Made by a program: the position numbers and the translations under genes
Shown here: positions 27,912 through 37,862 of the stretch, piece after piece
Layout of the letters: each line of letters begins with the position of its first letter
Numbering within the stretch: the first letter of the stretch is position 1
NCBI GenBank assembly: GCA_945860265.1
Contig: CAMAQF010000005.1
Coordinates: 1 to 64,000, forward strand
Source of the DNA: Emticicia agri
GTDB lineage: Bacteria; Bacteroidota; Bacteroidia; Cytophagales; Spirosomataceae
Length of the DNA stretch: 64,000 bases
Direction of reading: 5' to 3'
The notes under the pieces: model-generated
What the model saw: the letters and a program-made list of their open reading frames with translations, nothing else
Database searches by the model: none
What the model was told of the DNA's origin: nothing

Positions 27912-30488
27912 ATGCCAAAAAAAATACTTTTTTATGCCTATCGTTATATTTTATTATATATAACGATTTTTGAAACAGTATTTCCACAAATAAGCCAAGC
28001 TCAGGAAGCTGATACACTAAAATCACAAATCTTGAATGAAGTTGTAATTTCAGCTTCAAGGGTCAAAGAAAATTCTCTTAAATCGGCAACAAGTATTGAA
28101 TTGTTGACATTGAAACAAATGCAGCAAAGTGCAGCATTGAGTTATTTTGATGCCATCGAAAACCTAAAAGGGGTGCAATTGATAAGCCCTAGTTTGGGTT
28201 TTAGAGTCTATAATGCACGTGGGTTTACGAACACAACCAATGTGCGATTTATACAACTCGTTGATGGGATTGACAACCAAGCCCCACACATAGGCTCTCC
28301 GATTGCTTCGGGAATGGGGCCAACTGACCTTGATATTCGCCAAGTTGAGATGATTCCAGGAGTTGCTTCGGCACTATACGGGATGAATTCTTTGAATGGC
28401 TTGGTAAATTTACAAACACTCAATCCATTTGAATCGGAAGGTTTTAGAATTCAACAAAAAACTGGGGTCAACCACTTAACGAATCCAAGTATCAACCTTA
28501 AAATATTTTCTGAAACGAACTTACGATATGCCAAGAAACTCAGCGAAAAGTGGGCGTTTAAAATCAACTTTGGGTATCAGAAAGGTTATGATTGGATTGC
28601 CAACTCAACGCTTGACCTTAATCCCACGGTCAATACTTCGATGAATTTACTCGGTAAAGATAATGTCGGAGCCGACTATGTAAATTCTTACGGAAATGAA
28701 TCATCGAATCGAAGAACACTGACGCTCGTTGGAAAAAGATATGTAGTTGCTCGAACTGGCTATTTTGAAGAAGAAGTAACCGACTATTCTATCAATAATC
28801 TCAAAGCTGATTTTTCTTTAAACTATCGCTTCAAAACTCAACATGAACTTGCTTATAGTTTCAAAATCGCTCAGCTTGATAATGTTTATCAACGCACTAA
28901 TCGTTTTCGCCTGAATGATTATCGTTTATCTCAAAATGCGATTACTTATCAGAGTCCAAGCACACAAATTAGAGCTTATTTGACAAGCGAAAATACAGGA
29001 AAGTCTTATAATATTCGTTCGATGGCCGAAAATATCGATCGTAGTTTCAAGTCGGATAATGTTTGGTTTACTGATTTTACAAACGAATATAATATTCAAA
29101 CCAAAGCTGGTAAAAGCGTGATTGATGCCCTAAATTTGGCCAGAACGCAAGCGGATAAAGGTCGCCCACAGCCAAATACGCCAACTTTTGATGACTTGAT
29201 TACAAAATTAGGTGACATCAATAATTGGGATATTGGGGCGGCTCTGCGAGTGCAATCTTACATGTTTCACACCGAAGGCTTAACTGATTTGAGTAAAAAG
29301 CTTTCAACCACACTTCAAAAGACAGGTTTTGGTTTATTGGCTGGTTTCGATTATCGAAATTATATCGTTGTTCCTGATGGAAATTATTTCATCAATCCAA
29401 AAGAGAGCGGCAAAAATATCAATTATTGGAAAGCGGGTGGTTTTGTGCAAGGAAGTAAAACTTTTTTCGATGAAAAACTCAAATTTTTACTAGCGCTTAG
29501 AGCTGACAAAAACCAATATTTCGATATACGTTTTAATCCACGAGCGTCTTTAGTTTATTCACACAACGAAAACAATCATTTCCGACTTTCTTATCAAAAT
29601 GGCTATCGTTTTCCGAGTTTGTTTGAGTCCTTTTCAAACATAAATAGTGGTGGAGTAAAGCGTGTGGGTGGCTTGCCGATAATGTCGCAAGGTATTTTTG
29701 AGAATTCGTATTTACGAAAAACCATTGATGATTTCACAGCGGCAGTGAACCAAGCTATAAATATCAATAAACTCACTCAAAATGAGGCCATCATAAAAAA
29801 CAAAAATCTTCTCCGCAAAAACGATTATACTTATCTGAAACCAGAGTATGTTAATAGTTTTGAAATTGGCTACAGAGGTTCTCCTGTGGGCAAAAAACTA
29901 TTTGTCGATGCTGATTTCTACTATAATGTTTACCGAAACTTCATGGCTCAAATTGAGGCCAATGTACCGCTTGGTACGAATGCCGATTCGCTGGCATTTT
30001 ACATGTATGACCGCAATAAACAAGCTCGCTATCGTCTGTGGACAAACTCAAAAACTATCGTGAAAAACTACGGTGCGAGTATCGGATTAAACTATAATTT
30101 CTATAAAAACTTCTCACTAAACGTGAATACGTCTTTTTCAAAACTACAAAACACTGCCAATAATGATGGTTTTGAAGAAGCATTCAATACCCCACGTTGG
30201 ATTATGAATATCGGTCTCGGCAATGAAAACTTACAAAAAATATTGGTTTTGGCATAAACTATAAATATCAAGAAGGATTTCTGTGGCAGTCGGCACTGGC
30301 AACTGGCAATGTACCAGCTATTCATAATGTTGATTGCACAGTTTACGTATTATGCCAGAAAACAAGGTTTACAATTTAAAGTTGCAGGAACAAATATTTT
30401 GAATCGGCCTTATATAAGTTTCGTTGCAGGGCCAACGGTCGGAACATTTTATTATTTGACGATTACGGCAGATTTGGGGAAGAAATGA
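27912..30488 (+). pseudogene. TonB-dependent outer-membrane receptor with two compensating frameshifts
   Basis: About 858 codons if repaired. N-terminal signal, then plug domain (about 40-170: LNEVVISASRVKENSLKSA TonB-box-like region, IRQVEMIPGVASALYGMNSLNGLVNL) and barrel. The open frame ends at residue 781, but a six-A run (30235-30240) one base short shifts the frame: NIGFGINYKYQEGFLWQSA follows in the next frame until an extra T near 30334-30335 returns it to the original frame. There the reading gives FTYYARKQGLQFKVAGTNILN and ends LTITADLGKK with TGA at 30486-30488. The ligand is unknown; neighbours hint at an oxyanion or metal. Sequencing indels cannot be excluded. Confidence 0.85.
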
Positions 30489-30530
30489 TTTTTGTTAGAT
30501 TGAAGGAGTATTTCATATAAATTACCTAAA

Positions 30531-30574
30531 TTCGTCCATAGCAACGGGAATGCAAAACCTTTGCTATGAACGAA
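30531..30574. repeat. Degenerate palindromic repeat
   Basis: TTCGTCCATAGCA (30531-30543) and TGCTATGAACGAA (30562-30574) are inverted with one mismatch. The inner AACGGG is followed by degenerate sequence. It lies between the receptor and the DPP IV gene and looks like a decayed REP-type element. Confidence 0.5.
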
Positions 30575-30700
30575 AATAATTTATAAAAATGACATCGCAA
30601 TCTCACCTTTCTCTATGTACGCTATGGATTGATAGGAATAAAGATTTATTGAACATTTTCATTATTTTTACGCCCAATTGTAATCTTCAAACTATTAAAC

Positions 30701-32854
30701 ATGAAAAAAACTCTATTGCTTCTCTGCCTTGCCAGTACAGCAGTTTTTGCTCAAAAGAAGGATTTTGACGAAAAAGAATTAATGACGGGCAAAACACCCA
30801 AAAATTTTACCCAAACCTTACCTGTAATTCAACGTTGGCTTGATGATGAGCGAGTATTAATCTCTCAAAAAACCACCCCCGATTCAGAAACAAAATCAAT
30901 GGTTTTGGAAATCAGCAGCGGAAAAATGACCGAAGCAAGCGAGGAAATCCTCCGCCCAAAAGCAAAACCTGTAAAAACCATTATAAGTAAAAATGGTAAC
31001 CTTTTTTTGAAAAGCGGTGATTCGGAAACGCAATTAACCAACGATGCTGTGGAAGAAAAAAACGCTATGTTTTCTCCCGATAGCAACTACATTGCTTATA
31101 CGAAAGAAAATAACCTTTATTCGTATGATTTCAAAACTAAGAAAGAATTAAAACTCACAAACGATGGCACAAAAACTACCCTAAATGGCTACGCTACATG
31201 GGTTTATTGGGAAGAAATTTTTGGTCGTCCAACTCGTTTCCGTGCGTTTTGGTGGAGCCCCGATAGCAAGAAAATTGCTTACATGCGTTTTGATGAGTCA
31301 AAAACGATGATGTTTCCACTTTATAGCAGCGAAGGTCAACACGGTTTTATAGAAGAAACTCGCTACCCAAAAAGTGGAGACCCGAATCCCGAAGCAAAAG
31401 TTGGTTTTGTTTCGCCAACAGGTGGAAAAACTACTTGGGCAGCTTTTAATGAGCAAGACGAGCAATATTTTGGTTGGCCGACATGGCTGCCAGATGGAAG
31501 TGGTTTGATGCTTCAGTGGATTAACCGCGGCAATGATAATCTCAAACTCTATAATGTTTCGCCAAAAGATGGTAGTAAAAAAGAAATTTATAACGAAACT
31601 CAAAAATCTTGGATTGGAATTGATGAAGCCGACGAACGCCTAACGATAATGGATGGAGGTAAAGAAATGATGATAATCAGCGATAAAACGGGTTGGAAAC
31701 AATTGTATTTATATGACATTAACGGCAAATTCATCAATAATATCACTGAAGGAAAATATACCGTAAAAAACGTTGAAGGCATCGACCAAAAGAATCGTGT
31801 AGTATATTTCTATGCTCGTGGTATCGAAAGCACAGCTCGCTTCGACGTGTACAAAGTTGGTTTTGATGGAAAAGGCCTGAAACGCCTGACTTTTGGTGCA
31901 TTTAACAACCGAAATATCAATGCTTCACCAAATCTGAAATATTTTATTACAACTTACTCAAATATCAATACGCCTACAAGCATGGCAATTGTTGATAATG
32001 AAGGTAAAATACTTCGTGAATTGGGCAGTATCAAAGGTGCAGAAATGGAAAATTATAATTTGGCCAAAACCGAACTTTTGAGAGTAAAAAGTGATGATGG
32101 AATTTACGATTTGCCGATGACCATCACTTACCCACAGAATATGGTGGCTGGGAAAAAATATCCTGTTTTGGTGAGTATATATGGTGGTCCAGATGCAGGC
32201 ACAGTTTATGACCAATGGACGTGGTCGGCTCGCCAACAATGGTACGCAAAAGAAGGAATCATTCAGGTTGCTCTTGACCACCGTGCAAGCGGGCATTTCG
32301 GTAAAGAAGGCGTGGCATATATGCACCGCAATTTAGGTTACTGGGAAATAAAAGATTATAAAACGCTCGTTAAGTCATTGATAGACAAAGGCGTAGCTGA
32401 CCCAACAAAAATCTGTATTACTGGTTTTAGTTATGGTGGGTATATGAGTTGCTATGCTTTGACCTACGGAAGTGATGTATTTACACACGGAATGGCAGGC
32501 GGAAGCGTTGTAGATTGGAGTTTGTATGACAGTGCCTATACTGAAAGGTACATGGACACGCCTGCTGAAAATCCGGAAGGTTACAAATCGGCCAACGTAC
32601 TGACACACACTAGCAAACTAAAAGGTGTTTTGCAGATTGTTCACGGCACAATGGACGACAACGTTCACATGCAAAATAGCATTCAGTTAATTAGCAAATT
32701 GCAAGATGAAAAGAAGAATTTTGAGTTTATGATTTACCCGAATGGCCGTCATGGTTGGGGAGGTAATAAAGGCGTTCATTTCGATAATCTTAAAACGCAG
32801 TTTATTTACAAGAATTTATTAGAAAAACCGATTCCAGAAGGACTTCTTAAATAG
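30701..32854 (+). CDS. Dipeptidyl peptidase IV-type S9 serine peptidase
   Basis: 717 aa with signal peptide (after TAVFA, about 17). Removes X-Pro dipeptides from peptide N-termini in the periplasm. The beta-propeller includes GYATWVYWEEIFGRPTRF, whose Glu pair region binds the substrate N-terminus. The catalytic alpha/beta-hydrolase domain has GFSYGGYM with S577, D652 or D653 in HGTMDDNVH, and H684 in GRHGWG. Length is normal. Alone on its strand. Confidence 0.96.
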   Translation: MKKTLLLLCLASTAVFAQKKDFDEKELMTGKTPKNFTQTLPVIQRWLDDERVLISQKTTPDSETKSMVLEISSGKMTEASEEILRPKAKPVKTIISKNGNLFLKSGDSETQLTNDAVEEKNAMFSPDSNYIAYTKENNLYSYDFKTKKELKLTNDGTKTTLNGYATWVYWEEIFGRPTRFRAFWWSPDSKKIAYMRFDESKTMMFPLYSSEGQHGFIEETRYPKSGDPNPEAKVGFVSPTGGKTTWAAFNEQDEQYFGWPTWLPDGSGLMLQWINRGNDNLKLYNVSPKDGSKKEIYNETQKSWIGIDEADERLTIMDGGKEMMIISDKTGWKQLYLYDINGKFINNITEGKYTVKNVEGIDQKNRVVYFYARGIESTARFDVYKVGFDGKGLKRLTFGAFNNRNINASPNLKYFITTYSNINTPTSMAIVDNEGKILRELGSIKGAEMENYNLAKTELLRVKSDDGIYDLPMTITYPQNMVAGKKYPVLVSIYGGPDAGTVYDQWTWSARQQWYAKEGIIQVALDHRASGHFGKEGVAYMHRNLGYWEIKDYKTLVKSLIDKGVADPTKICITGFSYGGYMSCYALTYGSDVFTHGMAGGSVVDWSLYDSAYTERYMDTPAENPEGYKSANVLTHTSKLKGVLQIVHGTMDDNVHMQNSIQLISKLQDEKKNFEFMIYPNGRHGWGGNKGVHFDNLKTQFIYKNLLEKPIPEGLLK

Positions 32855-32925
32855 TTCTGAATTCTGAGTTCTGAGTTGAGAGTGATAAAAAACTCAGAAC
32901 TCAGAACTCTAAACTCAGCACTTAC
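32855..32925. repeat. Inverted heptamer array (10 units) between convergent genes
   Basis: Units of seven bases: TTCTGAA, TTCTGAG, TTCTGAG, TTGAGAG, TGATAAA, then (after one A) AACTCAG, AACTCAG, AACTCTA, AACTCAG, CACTTAC. The second half is roughly the reverse complement of the first, so the transcript folds into a long hairpin. It starts one base after the DPP IV stop and could serve as terminator for both flanking genes. Confidence 0.8.
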
Positions 32926-32926
32926 A

Positions 32927-34588
32927 TCATTCCCAAATCACTGCTTCTGATTTATTATACCAGCCATCAACTTTTGAGGCAAACTCTGTTTCTATAATAT
33001 TCCGCTTAATTTTTAGGGTTGGTGTCATTTTATTGTTTTCTATCGTCCAAGGTTCACGTAAAACTACCAATTTTTGTACCCGTTCGTAGCTCTTTAGTTT
33101 TGGGTTTACCTCTTTTAGTGTCGTTTCCAAACTTTCTCTAACTACCTGTTTATCAGTTGCTTTTCCCAAATCAGACAAGACCAAAAGTCCGATTGGTTGT
33201 GGTAAATGATTACCAACTACACATATTTGTTCAATAAAATTATTATCTGCAAAACCAAATTCGATCTGTGACGGAGCAACATACTCTCCTTTCGAGGTCT
33301 TATACATTTCTTTCACTCGTCCAGTAATTTTTAGATAATTTTCAGCATCTAATTCTCCTACATCACCAGTATGAATCCAATTATCAGAATCAATTGTTTC
33401 GGCCGTTAGGTCCGGTTCTTTGTAGTAGCCATCCATATTCCAATTTGAGCGGGTTAAAATTTCACCAGAACCTTCGGCAATTTTCACCTCCATACCTGGG
33501 TAAATCTTTCCGACTGTTCCATCTTTAACATGCTCTTTTGTCATCATACAAACTGCACCTACATTTTCGGTCATTCCATAGGCTTCTTGAATAATTATGC
33601 CCAATTTTCTAAACCATACAATCAAACTATTTGGCATAGGTGCGGCACCAGTCAAAATGACAATCGCTTTATCTAAACCTAAGCCTTTTCTGATTTTCTT
33701 CTTAACGATGCTATTCAAAATCGGAATTTTCAACAAGGTATTGAGTTTCTTTTCGGGCATTTTCCCCAAAATTCCCAACTGAAACTTTGTCCATATTCGA
33801 GGAACGGCCAAGAAATGCGTTGGTTCGGCTGCAGCCAAGTTTTTCGCAAAACTATCAAGGGTTTCGGCAAAATAAATCGTTGCACCCATCGTGATTGCTG
33901 CAGCTTCAATAATATTTCGTTCGGCAATGTGGCAAAGTGGTAAATACGAGAAAAAACGGGCATTTTCGGTGTGAAGTTTTGCAATATCATAAGTATGATA
34001 AATCACACTTGCCATAGCACCATATTTCAACATCACACCTTTTGGATTGCCCGTTGTGCCAGAAGTATAAATTATCGTAAAAATATCTTCCAAATTTGGC
34101 AAATAATTCTCAGTCATTGGTGAATGATTTGCCAAAATATCATTCCATTGCATGTGCGAAGAATCAGGATTATAAGTAGGAAACGAAATACATTTCACTT
34201 TGTCAGGAATACCCGATTTCATGCCCGACCAATCATCCAATTTTCCCACAAAAAGCACTTCACAAGCACTATGGGTAAGTACTTGATTGATTTGAGCATC
34301 GGTTAAAGTAGCATAAAAAGGCACTGAAATATGACCCGACATCATAATTGCAAAATCAGCAATAAGCCATTCGGCACAGTTTTTTGAAACTAAACCTATA
34401 TTGCTTTTAGAAGGAAGATTTAGCGATTTCAGATAAGCGGCCAAACTTCGTGCTTGTTGACCAACTTCTTTGTAAGTATAATCAACAAAATCATCATCAA
34501 AAGGTTGACGCAAGTAAATTTTATTAGGAGTTGTTGCCTCCCAATGATAAAAATAATCAAGTAGCGTTTTATTAGGTGAAATTTCCAT
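32927..34588 (-). CDS. Long-chain-fatty-acid--CoA ligase (AMP-binding)
   Basis: About 553 aa. Activates fatty acids to acyl-CoA through an acyl-AMP. The P-loop signature IYTSGTTGNPKGVML, the QEAYGMTE motif, the HTGDVGELD motif and a C-terminal GRVKEMYKTSKGEYVAP are all present. I chose the ATG at 34588 (MEISPNKTLLDYF) because the upstream extension to 34708 lacks family similarity and would nearly abut the divergent gene. The gene after it (alpha/beta hydrolase) is divergent. Confidence 0.94.
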   Translation of the reverse strand: MEISPNKTLLDYFYHWEATTPNKIYLRQPFDDDFVDYTYKEVGQQARSLAAYLKSLNLPSKSNIGLVSKNCAEWLIADFAIMMSGHISVPFYATLTDAQINQVLTHSACEVLFVGKLDDWSGMKSGIPDKVKCISFPTYNPDSSHMQWNDILANHSPMTENYLPNLEDIFTIIYTSGTTGNPKGVMLKYGAMASVIYHTYDIAKLHTENARFFSYLPLCHIAERNIIEAAAITMGATIYFAETLDSFAKNLAAAEPTHFLAVPRIWTKFQLGILGKMPEKKLNTLLKIPILNSIVKKKIRKGLGLDKAIVILTGAAPMPNSLIVWFRKLGIIIQEAYGMTENVGAVCMMTKEHVKDGTVGKIYPGMEVKIAEGSGEILTRSNWNMDGYYKEPDLTAETIDSDNWIHTGDVGELDAENYLKITGRVKEMYKTSKGEYVAPSQIEFGFADNNFIEQICVVGNHLPQPIGLLVLSDLGKATDKQVVRESLETTLKEVNPKLKSYERVQKLVVLREPWTIENNKMTPTLKIKRNIIETEFASKVDGWYNKSEAVIWE

Positions 34589-34644
34589 AATTATATTAGT
34601 GGGTTTTATTATATAACACAAATTTGTACAAATTAATGAAAGAA

Positions 34645-34677
34645 TTTCAAATTTTAAAGAAAAAGGTACTAGATTTG
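34645..34677 (+). promoter_or_regulatory. Candidate Bacteroidetes-type promoter for the alpha/beta hydrolase
   Basis: TAGATTTG at 34670-34677 matches the -7 consensus TAnnTTTG; TTTC at 34645-34648 lies 21 bases upstream, close to the -33 TTTG. The start codon follows 31 bp downstream. Confidence 0.45.
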
Positions 34678-34708
34678 GCTTACGGAACATAAAATAAATA
34701 TTCATCAA

Positions 34709-35668
34709 ATGAAACTGCTAATTATAGCCTTAAAATACCTTTTCATATTTATTCTCACATTAACAGTCGGAATGTCGGCATTGTATTGGAAAAGTGATAT
34801 TCCCCTCGAGACACTCAAAGAAAAATACGCTAATTCTGACTCAAAATTTATCGAAGTTGATGGTATGTCGGTGCATTATCGTATTGAAGGTTTGGCACAA
34901 GACAGCATTCCTCTTGTACTTTTGCACGGAACAGGTGCGAGCCTACAAACATGGGATGGTTGGGTAAACGCTCTAAAAACCGAACGAAAAATCATCCGAT
35001 TAGATTTACCTGCCTATGGTCTAACTGGCCCAAACCCAAAAAGCGATTACTCCCAAGAATTTTATGCAAGCTTCATTAATGATTTTTTGATAAAACTTGG
35101 AGTAAAGCAGTGTATTATTGCAGGAAACTCTCTCGGTGGCTCAATAGCGTGGAATTATGCGGTAAAATACCCAGAAAAAGTTTCAAAAATGATTTTGGTG
35201 GATGCTGGCGGCTATGCCATAAAGTCGAAATCGGTACCGATTGCCTTTCAGGTAGCAGGTTTGCCAGTTATAAAGAATTTGTTTAAATTCGTAACGCCTC
35301 GCTCTATTGTACAAAAAAGTATAGAAAATGTATATGCCGATAAAAGCAAAGTAACTGAAGTTTTAGTTGACCGTTATTTTGAATTATCACTCCGAGAAGG
35401 CAATCGCCAAGCATTTATTGATAGAATGTCGGAGTTTAGAAACAAAGGCATTATAAATATCGCAACCGCCAAAATAAAAGATTTAAAAATGCCAACGCTC
35501 ATTATTTGGGGCGATAAAGACCTTCTGATTCCGCTTGAAGTAGGCGAAAAATTTCACGCAGATTTACCGAACGATACCTTGGTAGTTTTTAAAAATTTAG
35601 GGCATACGCCAATGGAAGAGGATGCTGGAAAAACGGTTGCAGTAGTGAAGGATTTTTTAAAGAGATAA
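34709..35668 (+). CDS. Membrane-anchored alpha/beta-fold hydrolase
   Basis: 319 aa. One N-terminal membrane helix (about 5-24), then an alpha/beta hydrolase domain: HGTGA at 73-77 (oxyanion), nucleophile elbow GNSLGG with S141, Asp in IIWGDKDLLIP and His in NLGHTPMEED. Reaction unknown; similar proteins include esterases and C-C hydrolases. Divergent from the acyl-CoA ligase. Confidence 0.92.
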   Translation: MKLLIIALKYLFIFILTLTVGMSALYWKSDIPLETLKEKYANSDSKFIEVDGMSVHYRIEGLAQDSIPLVLLHGTGASLQTWDGWVNALKTERKIIRLDLPAYGLTGPNPKSDYSQEFYASFINDFLIKLGVKQCIIAGNSLGGSIAWNYAVKYPEKVSKMILVDAGGYAIKSKSVPIAFQVAGLPVIKNLFKFVTPRSIVQKSIENVYADKSKVTEVLVDRYFELSLREGNRQAFIDRMSEFRNKGIINIATAKIKDLKMPTLIIWGDKDLLIPLEVGEKFHADLPNDTLVVFKNLGHTPMEEDAGKTVAVVKDFLKR

Positions 35669-35716
35669 GATTATTTATTAATATAGTGGAAAATAAATAA
35701 ATCGCGATTATCATAC

Positions 35717-35744
35717 GTAGAGACAAGGCATGCCTTGTCTCTAC
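35717..35744. repeat. Perfect 28-bp palindrome
   Basis: GTAGAGACAAGGCA joined directly to its complement TGCCTTGTCTCTAC. It lies in the gap after the alpha/beta hydrolase and before the peptidase T relic, 49 bp past the stop. Sequences of this kind (GTAGAGAC...GTCTCTAC) occur as dispersed palindromes in cyanobacteria and some Bacteroidota, as I recall. No T tract follows. Confidence 0.8.
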
Positions 35745-35847
35745 AACATAATATCATTGTAAAATCAAAAATTGTCAAATATCCATAAATAAAAAACTTC
35801 TAATACTGATTTCTTATTTAGGCAAACATGACACAGAATTTAATAAT

Positions 35848-37113
35848 TTAAGAACGTTGTTCCCAAATTTGTACTAAGTTAATAATTACTTGGGTAGCTT
35901 TTTCCATATCTTGCACCGAAACCCATTCAAGTTTTGAATGAAAAGCGTGTTCACCCGCAAAAATATTCGGACAAGGTAAACCCATAAATGATAACCTCGA
36001 ACCATCGGTTCCTCCTCTAATACTGCGTTTTTCTGCCTTCAAGCCGGCTTGTTCGATAGCTTCCAAAGCAAATTCAACAACTTGCGGATAATTCACCAAA
36101 ACTTCTTTCATATTACGATACTGCTCAACTACTTTAAAATCTACTGTTGAGTTCGGATAATTGAGAAGTATTTGATTTACAATATTTTGTAAGTAAGCTT
36201 CTTTTTCATGTAGCCCAACCATCGTAAAATCTCGAATAATAAAATCAAGTTTTACTGATTCTTGAATCCCTGAAATTTGGGTCGGATGAATAAATCCTTC
36301 AATTCCCTCGGTAGTTTCGGGCGAAAGAGAGTCTTTTGATAAGGCGGCCAAAATATCACCAGCAATCTTCAAAGCATTTTCAAGCTTACCTTTCGCAAAA
36401 CCTGGATGTGTACTCACTCCATGAATTGTTAAGCCCATGGCATCGGCCGAAAAAGTTTCATCTTCGAGTGTTCCAAGACTTTCTCCATCCATTGTATAGC
36501 CAAAATCTGCACCGAGTTTTACCAAATCAACTTTTTCGGTTCCACGTCCTATTTCTTCATCGGGCGTAAACAAAATCTTTATTGTTCCGTGCTTCACTTC
36601 TGGGTTTTGCATCAAATACTAAACCGCAGCCATTATTTCGGCAACTCCTGCTTTATTATATGCACCTAACAGCGTAGTACCACTTGCCGTAATAATTTCA
36701 TTATTGATTTGCTTCTTTAAATCAGGATGATCCAAAACCTTAATTACTTGCGTAGTGTCATCGGGCAAAACAATATCTGAACCAACCCAATTAAAATGAA
36801 TAATCGGCTTCACACCTGCTCCACTACAATCAGGCGAAGTATCAACATGCGAACACAAACAAATCGTTGCCACATTCTTAATTGAATTGCTCGGAATTGT
36901 GGCATAAACATATCCCCATTCATCAAGATGAGCATCCGTTATACCTAAATCCAACAATTCTTGCACCAATAAACGGCTCAAATCCTTCTGCTTTTCGGTC
37001 GATGGAAACGATTTTGAGTTTGGATCAGATTGCGTATCAATCAAAACATATTTGAGGAAGCGTGCCGCTGCAATTTTCTCAGACTCTAAAGGGGAGAATA
37101 GGTCTCTTTTCAT
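35848..37113 (-). pseudogene. pepT: Peptidase T (M20B tripeptidase) with in-frame stop and lost metal ligand
   Basis: About 421 codons broken only by TAG at 36621-36619 after EIMAAV; the frame continues YLMQNPEVKHGTIKILFTP. The ancestral codon was probably CAG. The first half has the SHVDTSPDCSG motif (H89, D91 as metal ligands), but the usual LLGADDKAG reads LLGAYNKAG at Y152-N153, so the bridging-metal Asp is gone. The second half keeps the catalytic TPDEEIGRGT and the terminal GGTDGSRLSFMGLPCPN. Two independent lesions make a true pseudogene more likely than a read error. Confidence 0.88.
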
Positions 37114-37162
37114 TGATAATCTTATACCTTAATTATTTATTAGTTGATACGAAACATTCTTA

Positions 37163-37636
37163 TTATTGGTGGTGAGCAATAATACTTTTTAAGTCAGCCG
37201 GCGAGTAATTGATATTCTTCAATGTCTTATCATCACCCTTTCTATAAACCAAAAACTTCCCTTCTATTTCCTTATAATAGGACTCCGTTCCTTTATCGGC
37301 GTAATGCTTCATAGTGGCCTCGGCTTCTGCTACTGAATTACAAGCTTTGCTCATATTTGAGCGTTGAACCTCATCGAATAAAGTTCTGAACTTTTCTCCC
37401 AAGCCAAACTCCAAAATCGCACCTGCCAGAACATACTGAATATCGGCCAAAGCATCAGCGATTTCAACTATGTTATTATCATCTATTGCTTCTTGAAGTT
37501 CTTTTAATTCTTCGGCTATTAGAGACACACGAAGGTCGCAGCGTTGCTTCGATGGAATCTGGGGCGTATCTAAAATTGGGTGATTAAATGTTCGATGAAA
37601 CTCAGCGACTTGATTGAGACAATCTAAATTTTGCAT
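37163..37636 (-). CDS. MazG-like/HisE-type nucleotide pyrophosphohydrolase
   Basis: 157 aa. The all-alpha NTP-PPase fold is shown by EELKELQEAIDD with E42, E43 and E46 and by EIADALADIQYVLAGA with E58, D61 and D65, the Mg-binding EExxE...ExxD pattern. Such enzymes clean up non-canonical nucleotides or act on dUTP. A C-terminal extension of about 60 residues (ESYYKEIEGKFLVYRKGDDKT) is less typical. 49 bp from the pepT relic. Confidence 0.88.
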   Translation of the reverse strand: MQNLDCLNQVAEFHRTFNHPILDTPQIPSKQRCDLRVSLIAEELKELQEAIDDNNIVEIADALADIQYVLAGAILEFGLGEKFRTLFDEVQRSNMSKACNSVAEAEATMKHYADKGTESYYKEIEGKFLVYRKGDDKTLKNINYSPADLKSIIAHHQ

Positions 37637-37862
37637 AATGATAAAATATCTGATATTTGGATTTTATTTATTTATTTTTGATAGAATTTAAGCAAAATAA
37701 GTATATTTTAGAATATAAATGATAGACAAAGACTATAAAATTGATTTTTTGAAAATATTTTTTGCCGTAAAATAAATAAAGCGATACTTGTGTTTGCAAA
37801 TTTGAACATATTTCAATAATATTGTATTGTAACTGAAGCAAAAAATCAAAACCCAACAAATC

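Noticed and set aside
34589..34708. 40-residue N-terminal extension of the acyl-CoA ligase
   Set aside because: Composition is unlike the family and it overlaps the promoter of the divergent gene.
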